Source: Paenibacillus pasadenensis
Lineage (GTDB): Bacteria; Bacillota; Bacilli; Paenibacillales; Paenibacillaceae
Reading direction: 5' to 3'
Assembly: GCF_023715725.1 (NCBI RefSeq)
Contig: NZ_JAMBOT010000004.1
Location: 186,001-250,000, forward strand
Length of the DNA: 64,000 nucleotides
Part shown: positions 1 to 9,518 of the stretch, piece after piece
Numbering within the stretch: position 1 is the stretch's first letter
Layout of the letters: every line of letters starts with the position of its first letter
Notes under the pieces: model-generated
The model's input: only the letters and a program-made list of their open reading frames with translations
Told to the model about the DNA's origin: nothing
The model's database searches: none
Program-made: the position numbers and the translations under genes

Positions 1-100
1 CCCAGTTGCCGCCAAGCACAAAGCCCTGTTTTTCCAGAACGCGCTTGATCTGCACAAAATCATGCTCGCTTCCCTCCAGAGGGGAATGAATCGCAATCAT
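1..100 (-). CDS. YugN-like family protein, N-terminal part
   Basis: Only the first 33 codons lie in the window; the gene continues past the left edge. The start ATG (98-100) has a good ribosome binding site, AAGGAGAGGTG, just upstream. The visible protein starts MIAIHSPLEG and reaches FVLGGNW, which from memory resembles the opening of YugN-like proteins of Bacillus and Paenibacillus. No function is established for that family. The assignment rests on a short stretch and is tentative. Confidence 0.5.
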   Translation of the reverse strand, partial: MIAIHSPLEGSEHDFVQIKRVLEKQGFVLGGNW

Positions 101-261
101 GGGCACCTCTCCTTGTAAGCCTTATTAGCGTCAGCATTCCCTGACGGAACCCAGCTTATGTGCGGATTAGGAGGAGAATGGCATCGTCACCGGATGGATT
201 GGATTGAAGTCCGGTGATCAGAGCGCGACGCACGACGCATTTAAGCTCAAAGCAGCCGAAG
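101..261. other. Short intergenic region with two hairpins
   Basis: No gene is seen here. Two inverted repeats can be read: CGTCAG with CTGACG near 130-146, and the perfect pair TCACCGGA / TCCGGTGA at about 187-219 with a roughly 16-nt loop. Neither is followed by a clear T-run on either strand, so they are at most weak transcription ends for liaR. Confidence 0.3.
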
Positions 262-924
262 CTAGCTCTTCGCCCAGCCCTTCCGGTGCGCATAGACGGC
301 CAATTGAGTCCGGTCCTCCATCTCGCATTTCATAAGCAGGTTGCTTACATGGGTTTTAACCGTTTTGATGCTAATATGAAGCTCCTCGGCAATTTCTTTG
401 TTGGCCCTGCCTTCGGCAATAAGCAGCAGCACTTCCTTTTCACGCTCCGTCAGACCTTCGTCGACCCCTTGCGCGGAGCGCTGGCGCAGTCCGCGGGTCA
501 ACGCCTGCGACACATCCGCCGTCATAACAGGCATTCCCCGCAGCGCGCCCGTCAGCGCATACACGAGCTCCTCGGAGCTGACCGTTTTGAGCACGTAGCT
601 GACCGCGCCTGCTTCCACGGCGGCAACAACCTTTTCATCCTCCAAAAAGCTGGTGAGCAGCACAATGCGCACGGATGGATAAGCTTCGATCACGCGTCTC
701 GTCGTCTCCACGCCGTCCATGCCCGGCATCATCAGATCCATCAGCACCAGGTCCGGAAGACCGCCTTCCAAGCCTTTTTCCAGCAGCCGTAGCGCATCCT
801 CGCCGCTGCCCGCTTCAGCAACAACCTCGAATTTAGGCTCCAGCATCAGATATGTTTTTAAGCCCATCCGCACCATATCGTGATCGTCTACGATCATTAC
901 GCGATAAGTATCCGTTCCTGTCAT
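262..924 (-). CDS. liaR: LiaR/VraR-type response regulator
   Basis: A 220-residue NarL/LuxR-family response regulator. The receiver domain occupies roughly residues 7-125, with the acidic pair in IVDDHD and the phosphoacceptor Asp63 in LMDLMMPGMD. The C-terminal LuxR helix-turn-helix (about 155-215) carries the hallmark TEREKEVLLLIAEG and the recognition helix ISIKTVKTHVSNL. It overlaps the upstream kinase gene by 4 bp, so the two are translated together. Order liaF-liaS-liaR and the partner types match the cell-envelope stress system of Bacillus (LiaFSR) and Staphylococcus (VraTSR). It presumably activates genes that respond to lipid II-targeting antibiotics; its targets cannot be seen here. 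Confidence 0.88.
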   Translation of the reverse strand: MTGTDTYRVMIVDDHDMVRMGLKTYLMLEPKFEVVAEAGSGEDALRLLEKGLEGGLPDLVLMDLMMPGMDGVETTRRVIEAYPSVRIVLLTSFLEDEKVVAAVEAGAVSYVLKTVSSEELVYALTGALRGMPVMTADVSQALTRGLRQRSAQGVDEGLTEREKEVLLLIAEGRANKEIAEELHISIKTVKTHVSNLLMKCEMEDRTQLAVYAHRKGWAKS

Positions 925-1958
925 CCTTCCGTCCGCTCCTCTGCTCCATAATTGGGTAGCGATACCCGAATGCGGGTTCCGCCTCCCGGCTTGCTTATAA
1001 TTGCAGCGTCTCCGCCAAGCTGGAGCGCCCTTTCCTGCATCGTCGACAACCCGTAGGAGCCGGGTCGCACTTGATCGGCCCGGAAGCCGAGCCCGTCATC
1101 CTGCAGCAGCATCGTTAAGCCTGACCGCGTATCCGACAGCGTCAGCGTCACACTGTTCGCTTGGGCATGTTTCACTACGTTTGCCATTGCTTCCTGCACG
1201 ATCAGAAACAGCTGATGTTCCTTTGCCTCGGAAATGGTGCCTTTTACACGCCAATCCAGCTCGCCCTGAAGGCCATTCTGGCGGCAGTAATCAGGAAACC
1301 ATCGTTCCAGCGCATCCTCGAGCGACCGGCCTTCCAGCTCCAGCGGACGCAGCTGGGCAATCAAGCCGCGCATCTGCTTCTGGGCATGGGAGCTCATCGT
1401 AATGAGCTGCTCCATCACCTGATCTCCGCGCTCCGGACTGATCGATAGCAGCTTGGGCAGAGAGGAAGCCGACATATGGATCGCAAACAGCTGCTGGCTG
1501 ACGGTATCATGAAGATCGCGCGCCAGCCGTTTGCGTTCCTCAAGCACCGCCTCTTCATTAGAAGCAGCCTGTTCAAGCACATGCATCTCATTTTGCCGCT
1601 GCATGACCTGAAGCCTGCGCTCCAGCTTCCCGGCCAGCTCATTAAATTCCGCATATACTGCCGCCAGCATGTAGCCTTCACGCTCCGGCAAACGAATGGT
1701 CAGATCGCCTTGAGCCGCCTGCTTAAGCGCCAGATGCAGCGCATCGATGCGCGACTGCTGCCTGCGCCCGACTCCGTAACCAAAAGCGAGGCTTGTCAGC
1801 AGAAAAACGAAGGTGCCGACCAGCCATAGCTGCACCATCGTGGCATGCTGCATCAATTGATGTTTGATGCTGTATATAATGCTCCAAGGCAGCACAGAGC
1901 TGATGATGAAAAACATCACCAGCTCCAGTCTGCCGCTCCGCAAAAGCTTAACCATCAT
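921..1958 (-). CDS. liaS: LiaS/VraS-type sensor histidine kinase
   Basis: A 345-residue membrane kinase of the HisKA_3 (NarX-like) family. Two membrane segments lie at about residues 13-33 and 44-63 with almost no extracellular loop, the intramembrane-sensing layout of LiaS. A HAMP-like linker follows, then the dimerisation helix with phosphorylatable His150 in ERKRLARDLHDTVSQQ. The HATPase_c domain shows VQEAMANVVKHAQAN (N box) and GLGFR. It sits between liaF and liaR, overlapping liaR by 4 bp. The start codon has only a weak ribosome binding site inside the end of liaF, which suggests coupling; the second ATG at codon 2 is an alternative. Confidence 0.88.
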   Translation of the reverse strand: MMVKLLRSGRLELVMFFIISSVLPWSIIYSIKHQLMQHATMVQLWLVGTFVFLLTSLAFGYGVGRRQQSRIDALHLALKQAAQGDLTIRLPEREGYMLAAVYAEFNELAGKLERRLQVMQRQNEMHVLEQAASNEEAVLEERKRLARDLHDTVSQQLFAIHMSASSLPKLLSISPERGDQVMEQLITMSSHAQKQMRGLIAQLRPLELEGRSLEDALERWFPDYCRQNGLQGELDWRVKGTISEAKEHQLFLIVQEAMANVVKHAQANSVTLTLSDTRSGLTMLLQDDGLGFRADQVRPGSYGLSTMQERALQLGGDAAIISKPGGGTRIRVSLPNYGAEERTEG

Positions 1959-1968
1959 ATTCGATTTG

Positions 1969-3123
1969 TCACCCGACCTTTGTCACGCGCACATCGCCGA
2001 TAAATGTGCTGCATACAAGCTTAATTCTCCTCTCGCTCTCGCGAAAATCCGGGCTTGCCGTATCGTTATGGCTGAACATGCCGCCTTCCTTGCGGCCAAG
2101 CACCTTGGAATCGCCGATGAAGGCGCTGGACACAACCTGAATGCCGACGTCGGGATCGTCCGGGAGAAACACTTTAACATCGCCTATAAAAGAATTAATC
2201 GTAATGCGGGTCTCGCCTGGCGCGATATTGGCCCGGGTCAGGTCAAGCACGGTATCTCCGATAAAATGTGAAATGTTAAGCGGAACAAGGTCCCAGTAGT
2301 CATGCCCCAAATGAATATCGCCGATGAAATTGGAGCGTGTTTGCACATTGGGATCGGTATTCCACCACTCCGTCCGGCCCGGACGCCCTTTTTTGCCATG
2401 ATGGTGCCCGTTGTCGCCTTGATGCTCCCACCAGCGGCAATCCGTGCGATGATGCGGCGTATGACCATGGTGGCCTCTTCGGCCGCCTCGGATATCTCTG
2501 GCCGCATCCCGCAAATCCCCGCGCATATCCCGCATATCGCGTTTCAGATCCCGCTTCATTTGTTTGATATCTTCTTTCCAGTCCCCTGTTTCTCTGCCGC
2601 CATACCGTTGCTGCTGCTCGGAATTATCCTGCGGCGGCGGATACTCTTCATGCGGCATGCCGTTAACATTGTCCCCGCCGTCTTTTTTCAGCGGATCGGG
2701 ATGAAGCGGCGGCGCTTGCGGCACGGAGTCAGGAAAGGAATTATAGGAGGTCCACTCCTCTTCATGCGGCGTTTTGCGCTTGTTGCGATCGGAACGGGAA
2801 AAAATCATCTTCAAGCCAAACAGGATGATCGCCACCGGAATTAAGTAGCGAATGATATCTCCGAATTCCAGATCGGTGTAACCGGTATTCCGTGCGAGCA
2901 TTACAGCGGCAAACGCCGTTAAAATCAAACCGGGCAGCAAAGCTCCGTTCAAAAGCATGGACAATCCGACGAGCAGCGGAGCAAGAGGCCAATATTGGCT
3001 GACAAAATCCCCGATATCGAGGGGCTCGAATCCGAACAGGCCCGTCATATGAAGAAGGAAGAGCAAGCCGGTTCCGACAATGGCAAGTCCGAACAACACC
3101 TGGTTCAGTTTGGATTGATTCAT
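1969..3123 (-). CDS. liaF: LiaF-like membrane inhibitor with His-rich linker
   Basis: A 384-residue protein with about four N-terminal membrane segments (residues 8-110), a long charged linker and a C-terminal beta-rich domain of the cell-wall-active antibiotic response family. The C-terminal domain (263-384) shows five copies of a FIGD motif: NFIGD, HFIGD, SFIGD, AFIGD and TFIGD, consistent with a repetitive beta-solenoid. In Bacillus, LiaF holds LiaS off in the absence of envelope stress. The linker (about 130-250) is unusual: DxxRD-type acidic/basic repeats followed by a His/Gly/Trp-rich stretch. The start has GAGGAGTG six bases upstream. First gene of liaFSR; a TATACT box lies at about 3157-3162, but its -35 is unclear. 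Confidence 0.85.
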   Translation of the reverse strand: MNQSKLNQVLFGLAIVGTGLLFLLHMTGLFGFEPLDIGDFVSQYWPLAPLLVGLSMLLNGALLPGLILTAFAAVMLARNTGYTDLEFGDIIRYLIPVAIILFGLKMIFSRSDRNKRKTPHEEEWTSYNSFPDSVPQAPPLHPDPLKKDGGDNVNGMPHEEYPPPQDNSEQQQRYGGRETGDWKEDIKQMKRDLKRDMRDMRGDLRDAARDIRGGRRGHHGHTPHHRTDCRWWEHQGDNGHHHGKKGRPGRTEWWNTDPNVQTRSNFIGDIHLGHDYWDLVPLNISHFIGDTVLDLTRANIAPGETRITINSFIGDVKVFLPDDPDVGIQVVSSAFIGDSKVLGRKEGGMFSHNDTASPDFRESERRIKLVCSTFIGDVRVTKVG

Positions 3124-3492
3124 CTATTACACTCCTCGAAGTCGCCTTAATGACTAAAGTATACCTTATGCTCATTCTCCCCTCTAGAGGCTGACGGTTG
3201 ATCCTGTACTCGGTCTCCAGACGGAGAGCAGGTCCGGCTTTTATCTAACATTAATCTAACAGGGAATAAAATCCAACCAAAAGTTCTAATAAGCTCAATT
3301 CGGGTTTCATAACGGCGCAAAATGAACGAGCTCCGTCTTTATATTTGTCATTCGATTACGTTAAAGCTTCGATTTCATGCCTAGTGTTGCCGATCGAAAT
3401 GGAAAAATGTCTATTCATCGCTTCATCAATATGTTATGTTTGTTTACATGAGTAGCTCCAGACCTTTAAATTGAAAGGAGTTCGGCGAGACT
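3124..3492. other. Intergenic region between liaF and the Lrp gene
   Basis: The two genes diverge from this 369-bp AT-rich stretch, so promoters for both should lie here. A TATACT-like -10 for liaF (minus) is at 3157-3162. Toward the Lrp gene, TATGTT near 3430 could be a -10, but no convincing -35 was found. No ORF, repeat or structured RNA was recognised. Confidence 0.35.
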
Positions 3493-3951
3493 ATGAAGCT
3501 CCCCCATCTGGATGATATCGATCAGCGAATCATACAGCTTCTTCTAGAGAACGGACGGATGCCTTACGCCAAAATCGGGGAGACGCTCAGCCTATCGCGG
3601 GTTGCCATTCAAAAAAGAGTGGAATCGCTGCTTGAGAGCGGCATCCTGGAGCATTTCACGGTTCGAGTCAATGTTTCGAAGCTGGGCCGGACCGTATCCG
3701 CTTTTTTTGAGGTTCAGGTTGAGCCTCGCTGCGTCGATGCGGTGGGCCACCAGCTGTCCCAGGAAGCGCAGGTCGTCAATATTTATCAAATGACCGGCTC
3801 CAGCACTTTGCATGTCCACGCGCTGCTGCGCGATGAAGAGGAGCTCGAAATGTTCCTGTACGACAAGCTTTATGTGCTGCAAGGCGTCGTTAACGTGGAA
3901 ACGCAGCTGATGATTAAAAAGTATAAGTCAGCCAGCGGGCTTGATGTTTAA
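3493..3951 (+). CDS. Lrp/AsnC-family transcriptional regulator
   Basis: A 152-residue one-domain-plus-sensor regulator. The N-terminal winged helix-turn-helix (residues 5-60) reads LDDIDQRIIQLLLENGRMPY and IGETLSLSRVAIQKRVESL, the classic AsnC pattern. The C-terminal RAM/ligand-binding alpha-beta domain follows (about 65-145), with GSSTLHVHALLRD in the position of the effector-sensing GxxD(Y) loop. AAAGGAG precedes the ATG. It stands alone between divergent liaF and convergent 3D-domain genes, so its target genes and ligand cannot be inferred. Confidence 0.85.
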   Translation: MKLPHLDDIDQRIIQLLLENGRMPYAKIGETLSLSRVAIQKRVESLLESGILEHFTVRVNVSKLGRTVSAFFEVQVEPRCVDAVGHQLSQEAQVVNIYQMTGSSTLHVHALLRDEEELEMFLYDKLYVLQGVVNVETQLMIKKYKSASGLDV

Positions 3952-3965
3952 ATCCATCTAAAGCA

Positions 3966-4005
3966 AAAAGAAGCCTCCCGGCGCCGGGAGGCTTTAGCTT
4001 TTTTG
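3966..4005. terminator. Bidirectional terminator, Lrp gene / 3D-domain gene
   Basis: AAGCCTCCCGG / CCGGGAGGCTT form a near-perfect stem at 3971-3995. A T-run follows on the plus strand (TTTTTTG) and AAAAAG precedes it, giving a T-run on the minus strand. The stop codon of the convergent 3D-domain gene lies inside the stem. Confidence 0.8.
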
Positions 4006-4824
4006 TTCATTCAAAGGCAGGCCTTTGCCTGCCTTCATCGATTGATTCAGCCGGTTCAAGGTATGCTGGTCCAGCTTGCCGCTGCCCATTTTGAGCACCT
4101 GGACTGTCACCTGTTTTTTTCCCCATTCCCGGTAAACCTGCTTAATCGTGTCAAAATACAAATCGATCCGATGACCCTTTATTTTGGAGCCTGTGTCGGC
4201 CACTACGCAGTAACCGTAATCAGGCACATATAATATCGTGCCGATTGGAAGCACATCCGTATCGGCAGCAATCGTTGACACCTGACCTCGTCTGACCTTA
4301 ACGCCGGAGCGGGTGATGCCGTAAAGCGGATGGCCCGGCCTTTTGCCCGTTGATTCTATTCCGGCCGTATATCCTGTAGCGAGCACCGAAATGGATTTGA
4401 TCGGATTCATCTCCGGCTTATTGCCGGTTTTTTTGGCTACTGCCTTTTCCGGCAGGGCAGGCTTGGGCTTGTCCTTCCGGTGCGCGCCCGTCCGCTCCAA
4501 GCTGATGAGCTTACCCGCTGCCGCAGGCTGAACGGGCTCGGAGCGCAGGCCAACGGGCAGGAGCAGCCGGTTCAAGGCCCGCTTATCAGCGGCTGCTATT
4601 GCACCCGGCCTCTGTACGCTGCGGAAGCTTTGTTCTGATTTTGTATGGGGTTCCTTACGCAATGGCGAAAGCGGCTCCGCTTCTTCGTCCGCAACCGCTG
4701 TGACGAGCCCCGCAGCCAAACAGGCTATTGCGATCAGGGATACGAGAATTCCGTAACTAGCTGATTTGAAAAAATGGTTATTGAATCTGATGAATTTTAA
4801 GCTGTTCAAAAAGCCTTTCGGCAT
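3994..4824 (-). CDS. Secreted or membrane-anchored 3D-domain protein (YuiC-like)
   Basis: A 276-residue protein with an N-terminal membrane segment or signal at residues 22-45, then a basic, low-complexity spacer (45-140), and a C-terminal 3D domain (about 145-262). The three conserved aspartates are visible in [18 protein letters not shown] and RIDLYFDT. 3D domains are the barrel folds of MltA/Sps-type lytic transglycosylases and Bacillus YocH and YuiC, so a role in peptidoglycan turnover is likely. The start is supported by AAAGGAGAGG eight bases upstream. It lies between two terminators, so it is probably monocistronic. Confidence 0.8.
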   Translation of the reverse strand: MPKGFLNSLKFIRFNNHFFKSASYGILVSLIAIACLAAGLVTAVADEEAEPLSPLRKEPHTKSEQSFRSVQRPGAIAAADKRALNRLLLPVGLRSEPVQPAAAGKLISLERTGAHRKDKPKPALPEKAVAKKTGNKPEMNPIKSISVLATGYTAGIESTGKRPGHPLYGITRSGVKVRRGQVSTIAADTDVLPIGTILYVPDYGYCVVADTGSKIKGHRIDLYFDTIKQVYREWGKKQVTVQVLKMGSGKLDQHTLNRLNQSMKAGKGLPLNEQKS

Positions 4825-4886
4825 GGATGCAACCTCTCCTTTAAACGGAGGTTACCCGCTGCCGGGCTTATTTATTCAGCTTTTGT

Positions 4887-4922
4887 CGAAAAAGGGCGCT
4901 TCCGCGAGGAAGCGCCCTTTCA
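4887..4922 (-). terminator. thrS terminator
   Basis: On the minus strand AAAGGGCGCTTC and GAAGCGCCCTTT form a strong stem at 4891-4920 followed by TTTTTC, 16 bases past the thrS stop codon. Confidence 0.85.
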
Positions 4923-4935
4923 AGATTGCATAAAA

Positions 4936-6873
4936 TTAAACTTTTTTGCTGCGGATTTCCTCGGCCAGCTCACCGGCAAGCTCCGCTACCGGGCGAGCGC
5001 CGATATCGCCTTCGCCGCGTTTACGGACGGATACCGTTCCGGCTCCCGCTTCGTTTTCGCCCACGATAAGCATATATGGAATCTTCTCCAGCTGCGCCTC
5101 GCGGATTTTGTAACCAAGCTTTTCGTTGCGCAGGTCGCTTTCAACGCGGACGCCGGCTGCAAGCAGCTCTTCCTCCACCTTGCGGGCGTAATCCTCATAT
5201 ACTTGAGATACAGGAATAATACGAGCCTGCTGAGGGCTCAGCCACAGCGGCAGCGCTCCGGCGAAGTTTTCAAGCAGAAACGCCGTCATGCGCTCCATCG
5301 TGCTGATGATGCCGCGGTGAATGACGACCGGACGATGCTTTTTGCCGTCCTCGCCGACATACTCCAGCTCAAAACGCTCCGGCAGCAGAAAGTCCAGCTG
5401 CGCCGTTGAGAGCGTTTCTTCTTTGCCAAGCGCCGTCTTGATCTGCACGTCGAGTTTTGGACCGTAAAACGCCGCCTCGCCTTCCGCCTCGAAAAACGGC
5501 AGCTCGAGCTCCTCGACAACCTCGCGCAGCATGCGCTGGCTCATTTCCCACATCTCGTCGTTCTGGAAGTATTTCTCCGTGTCCTGCGGATCGCGGTACG
5601 ACAGACGGAAACGGTATTCCTTGATGCCAAAGTCCTCATACACTTTGCGGATCAGGTTCACGACGCGCGCAAATTCTTCCTTGATCTGATCCGGACGGCA
5701 GAAAATATGCGCGTCGTTAAGCGTCATTGCCCGTACGCGGTGCAAGCCCGTCAGGGCGCCGGACATTTCGTAGCGGTGCATCGTGCCAAGCTCCGCAACG
5801 CGGATCGGCAGATCGCGATAGCTGCGCATATCGCTTTTGAACACCATCATATGGTGAGGACAGTTCATCGGGCGAAGCACCAGCTCTTCGTTGTCCATCG
5901 TCATTTTCGGGAACATGTCCTCGCTGTAATGCTCCCAGTGGCCGCTCGTTTTGTACAGCTCAACATTCGCCAGCACCGGAGTGTAAACATGCTGGTAGCC
6001 GAGCTTCTCTTCCAGATCGACGATATAACGCTCCAGCGTGCGGCGTACGCGCGCGCCGTTTGGCAGCCAAATCGGCAGGCCTTGGCCGACTTCCTTGGAG
6101 AAGGTGAACATTTTCAGCTCACGTCCGAGCTTGCGGTGATCCCGTTTTTTCGCTTCCTCAAGAAAATGCAGATGCTCGTCGAGCTGCGCCTTTTTCGGAA
6201 AAGCCGTGCCGTAAATGCGCTGCAGCATTTTATTTTTGGAATCGCCGCGCCAGTAAGCGCCGGCAACGCTGAGCAGCTTAAACGCTTTAATTTTGCCCGT
6301 CGATGGCAAATGCGGGCCGCGGCACAGGTCGAAAAACTCGCCCTGATCGTAAATCGAAATAACGGCCGATTCCGGCAGATCGCGGATAAGCTCCAGCTTA
6401 AGCGGATCTTCCAGCTCGCTGAAAATACGAATCGCTTCTTCACGGCTCACTTCGCGGCGGCGGATCGCCAGATCCTCCTTGACGATGCGTTCCATTTCCT
6501 TCTCGATTTTCTCCAAATCCTCCGGAGTGAGCGACTGCTCCATGTCGATGTCGTAATAGAAGCCGTCCTCGATAACCGGTCCGATGCCAAGCTTAACCGT
6601 TTTATCGCCATAGATGCGCTTGATTGCCTGGGCCATAAGATGGGCCGTGCTGTGACGGTAAACCTCAAGACCGTCCGCCGAATCCAGCGTAACGATTTCC
6701 ACGAGGGAACCATTTGTTACCGCTTCGTTCAAATCGACTACTTTGCCGTCCAGCTTGCCCGCTACAGCGTTTTTGCGCAGGCCTGAGCTAATCGAGGCTG
6801 CTACATCGTCAATTGTCGCACCCGCGTCGTAAGAGCGGGACGCTCCATCGGGGAGCTTAATTTCTACTGCCAT
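4936..6873 (-). CDS. thrS: Threonyl-tRNA synthetase
   Basis: A 645-residue class II synthetase that charges tRNA-Thr. The TGS domain is N-terminal ([10 protein letters not shown] onward, about 1-62), followed by the editing/second additional domain with [12 protein letters not shown] (HxxxH) and [10 protein letters not shown], the catalytic core with RPMNCPHH (zinc Cys) and the anticodon-binding domain from about 540. I chose the ATG at 6871-6873 because GGAGGCGA sits at the right distance and the TGS domain begins directly there; in-frame upstream codons lie in the leader. Transcription is controlled by a T-box leader. ytxC lies immediately upstream, as in Bacillus. Confidence 0.97.
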   Translation of the reverse strand: MAVEIKLPDGASRSYDAGATIDDVAASISSGLRKNAVAGKLDGKVVDLNEAVTNGSLVEIVTLDSADGLEVYRHSTAHLMAQAIKRIYGDKTVKLGIGPVIEDGFYYDIDMEQSLTPEDLEKIEKEMERIVKEDLAIRRREVSREEAIRIFSELEDPLKLELIRDLPESAVISIYDQGEFFDLCRGPHLPSTGKIKAFKLLSVAGAYWRGDSKNKMLQRIYGTAFPKKAQLDEHLHFLEEAKKRDHRKLGRELKMFTFSKEVGQGLPIWLPNGARVRRTLERYIVDLEEKLGYQHVYTPVLANVELYKTSGHWEHYSEDMFPKMTMDNEELVLRPMNCPHHMMVFKSDMRSYRDLPIRVAELGTMHRYEMSGALTGLHRVRAMTLNDAHIFCRPDQIKEEFARVVNLIRKVYEDFGIKEYRFRLSYRDPQDTEKYFQNDEMWEMSQRMLREVVEELELPFFEAEGEAAFYGPKLDVQIKTALGKEETLSTAQLDFLLPERFELEYVGEDGKKHRPVVIHRGIISTMERMTAFLLENFAGALPLWLSPQQARIIPVSQVYEDYARKVEEELLAAGVRVESDLRNEKLGYKIREAQLEKIPYMLIVGENEAGAGTVSVRKRGEGDIGARPVAELAGELAEEIRSKKV

Positions 6874-6911
6874 AATTGCTATCGCCTCCATGAGTATGAT
6901 CTCAGGGACGC

Positions 6912-7196
6912 AAAAAAGCACTGCGTCCCGCAAAGGGACGAGTGCTGTCGGTTCAGACCCGTGGTTCCACCCTCATTTAACGTCCTGGCACGGCCAAAGC
7001 CGAAACGGGACGTTCTCCTGATGTCCGTTAACGGGGACAACGCGTCAGAAATTACTGGCGGACCGTTCATATGCCGCGTTCCATTCTGCAGCTTCAAAGG
7101 GGTACGACGATCCGCGCTCGCATCAGAAGCTTACAGCCTGGGCTTCTGTCTCTGGGAAGGGCAACGAATCCCGCTTGTCTTTGTCATTGCTTTATA
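6912..7196 (-). promoter_or_regulatory. T-box riboswitch leader of thrS
   Basis: The conserved T-box sequence AGGGTGGAACCACGGG is at 6958-6973 (minus strand). Directly after it comes a terminator, AGCACTCGTCCC / GGGACGCAGTGCT with TTTTTT (6912-6945). Part of its 5' arm would instead pair in the antiterminator when uncharged tRNA binds. In the stem I region the triplet ACC at 7101-7103, followed by CTTTGAAG, is a candidate threonine specifier codon. Uncharged tRNA-Thr should therefore increase thrS transcription. Confidence 0.93.
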
Positions 7197-7202
7197 CCTG
7201 CC

Positions 7203-7232
7203 ATTATATAAAGGCCAAGGCTTGCGAGTCAA
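7203..7232 (-). promoter_or_regulatory. thrS leader promoter
   Basis: TTGACT (7227-7232) and TATAAT (7203-7208) with an 18-nt spacer on the minus strand. The -35 box overlaps the stop codon of ytxC. Confidence 0.8.
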
Positions 7233-8176
7233 GGCTCGCTGCCGCCCAAAACCTCCCTGCGCGGCGCGCCGCAGTCAGCGCAGCCCGGACAGAGGTCAAT
7301 TTTGCCGTCAAAAATGGCCTGGATCGTGCGAATCACCTGATGCTCGGACTCAGCGGCATGGATGACAATTACAGACGGCGCCGCTGTAATCAGACTGCTC
7401 AGCACCATATCCTCCATATTCAGCTCCGCATCAACTAGCTCCGCTAATGCCCGTTCTTCCCCCTTGGTTTCCAAAGGCTCATAACGCTCATCTAAAAGCT
7501 GTATGACGCTGTCCGGCCCTTGCAGGACATGCACCAGATTCCGCCGGCTTGGCTGAGCGGAGACAAAATATTTGAGCAGCGAAATGAACTCCTGGTATTG
7601 TTTATCCATTACATATTCTTCTACTGCATACTCCGCCGCTTCACGCAGCTCCTGCCAATATCCGTGCAGACGGAACGTAAGGAAGCCCTGCAAGTGCAGA
7701 CGCGTATTTTCCGACATATAGCCGAACAGCTCCGCCGCTACCTTAATGCTTCGGCTGCTGCGCCCTTCATCTCCAGCCTGCGACGTTTCTTCATTAGGTA
7801 TGCTCCACTGCTCTCCAGATAAAACGAGACGGCAGCAGCGCTCAATCGCCGCCTCCTCTTCACGGGAATAGCGGAACTGCTTACGGATGATTTGACGAAT
7901 TATTTCCGGCTCATGCCGCTCGACGATATAATCAGAAAGGATTCTCGCTGCGCTTTCATACAACCGGTCTCCATGGTCAGCCAGACGGAATCCAGGCAGG
8001 TTGGCTGTGCAGCGCAAATAATCCCCTTCCGGAGATATCGACCAGCTCCACAGCGGCTCCCGAAACCAATCTTCTCCGCTGACTGCCGCAAGCGCGCCTT
8101 GTTCGTTGAGCCGGCTGCACAGCGCTGCTCCGCTGTTCTCCTCTTCATTAATGAGATCCACGACAAGCAACTCCAT
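7229..8176 (-). CDS. ytxC: Putative sporulation protein YtxC
   Basis: A 315-residue soluble protein matching the Spore_YtxC family: recognisable stretches are IIRQIIRKQF, GFLTFRLHGYW, EYVMDKQYQEFISLLKYFV and, at the C-terminus, LCPGCADC. In Bacillus subtilis ytxC is also immediately upstream of thrS and is listed as sporulation-associated, but its biochemical role is unknown. The C-terminal CPGCADC could bind a metal. The start has AAGGGGG upstream. The thrS promoter sits on its stop codon, so the two genes are likely independently transcribed. Confidence 0.8.
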   Translation of the reverse strand: MELLVVDLINEEENSGAALCSRLNEQGALAAVSGEDWFREPLWSWSISPEGDYLRCTANLPGFRLADHGDRLYESAARILSDYIVERHEPEIIRQIIRKQFRYSREEEAAIERCCRLVLSGEQWSIPNEETSQAGDEGRSSRSIKVAAELFGYMSENTRLHLQGFLTFRLHGYWQELREAAEYAVEEYVMDKQYQEFISLLKYFVSAQPSRRNLVHVLQGPDSVIQLLDERYEPLETKGEERALAELVDAELNMEDMVLSSLITAAPSVIVIHAAESEHQVIRTIQAIFDGKIDLCPGCADCGAPRREVLGGSEP

Positions 8177-8384
8177 CGCCTTCAGCCCCCTTCATTCCTT
8201 TAGTATATGGCTGAGGGGTCCGGGTTATGCGAAGTGCCCTATGCAGAAGGAAAGTCTCGAATCGCGAAAGGAAAAAGGTGGTTGAGCATGAAATATCTAT
8301 TTATAGGAGGATTGGATTGAAGGTTTTTTCATGGTATATTGTTTAACGTGCGAAATAAGCTTTCAAGCTGGAGTGAATCTAACC

Positions 8385-9503
8385 TTGGACGATCAATTGC
8401 TCGATTTTACCCGGGCCCGCTGGAACCGTATGTTATTAAACGGATTCTGGTGCCTTCTGGTCTTAATGGTTATATTGGAGTGCCTCTATCTGATTTTTAT
8501 CACTCCTCTTGCTTCCGAGGATTTTATCAGATATTACATGCTTGTCCCAACTTCGCTTCATTTAAGCGTTCTTGTGCTGACAGAGCTTTGTTTGCGCTTT
8601 CTGGAGGAACGGCTTCGGGATTACACGCTGCTTGCCGCAGCTTCCGTCATTACCTTCATTATTGTGGATATCAATGTTGAAATCGGATATATTATACCGG
8701 CGTTGTTTACGCCTGTTTTCGTATCTATTTTTTACTTTTCAGCGCGAAAGCTGATTGCCGCCTCGATCATGTCATTGATAACGCTTTATTGCCTTTACTT
8801 TTTTAATGTAAAGCTTAATATTTCCGTCGTTGGCATTTTGGCGCTTACCGCCATGCTTGGCGCGTTTTGCCTAATCGCATGGGGCGTTATTTCCCGTGGC
8901 AAAGAAATGCGGCAATATTATATTCATACGGCTAAGTCCAACCAGGAACTGCTGGTCAAAAACATTCTGATGGACAAACTCGCCAAAACGGATGCTTTAA
9001 CCGAGCTATACAACCATATTACGTTCCATGAATATCTCGATAAGCTGATAGAGCATCACGAATCCACTCGTATGCCGCTGCAGCTGGCCTTGATCGATAT
9101 CGATGATTTCAAATCGGTCAACGACCAGTTCGGACACCGCGCGGGCGACTCCGTGCTGAAACAGGTTGCCGAGCTGGTGCGCTCCCAGGCTGGGATGAAT
9201 GATTTTGTCGCCCGTTACGGCGGCGAAGAGCTGGCCGTCATTTTCACCGACAAGTCCGCCGACAAATCGCTGCAAATTTTGGAGACGATGCGCCAGAACA
9301 TCGAGCAGGCGGAGTACAGCGAGCTGGGGTCACGCAAAATCACCGTCAGCATCGGCTTTGCAGACTACGATCAGGAAGGCAAGGAGAAGTTTTTTATTCG
9401 CACCGACCGGGCGCTCTACACCGCCAAGTCTCAAGGCAAAAATCAAATTGTGTTGGCCGGTGACGGCATGGAAGGCGAAAAATCTCGGTTTGCCTGGAAA
9501 TAA
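8385..9503 (+). CDS. Membrane-bound GGDEF diguanylate cyclase
   Basis: About 372 residues: six predicted hydrophobic segments in the first 190 residues, a short linker, then a GGDEF domain (about 205-360). The active-site loop is YGGEEL, a functional GG(D/E)EF variant, and DIDDFKSVND is the metal-binding region, so it should make c-di-GMP. No RxxD inhibitory site is evident five residues before the loop. I placed the start at TTG 8385 because GGAG is 11 bases upstream and MDDQLLDF reads naturally; the longer ATG start at 8331 lacks a spaced ribosome binding site. Two tiny ORFs precede it. Confidence 0.82.
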   Translation: MDDQLLDFTRARWNRMLLNGFWCLLVLMVILECLYLIFITPLASEDFIRYYMLVPTSLHLSVLVLTELCLRFLEERLRDYTLLAAASVITFIIVDINVEIGYIIPALFTPVFVSIFYFSARKLIAASIMSLITLYCLYFFNVKLNISVVGILALTAMLGAFCLIAWGVISRGKEMRQYYIHTAKSNQELLVKNILMDKLAKTDALTELYNHITFHEYLDKLIEHHESTRMPLQLALIDIDDFKSVNDQFGHRAGDSVLKQVAELVRSQAGMNDFVARYGGEELAVIFTDKSADKSLQILETMRQNIEQAEYSELGSRKITVSIGFADYDQEGKEKFFIRTDRALYTAKSQGKNQIVLAGDGMEGEKSRFAWK

Positions 9504-9518
9504 GCTGTGTTTAGAAGG

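Noticed and set aside
5707..6786. A 359-codon plus-strand frame
   Set aside because: Antisense to thrS, with no start signal or domain.
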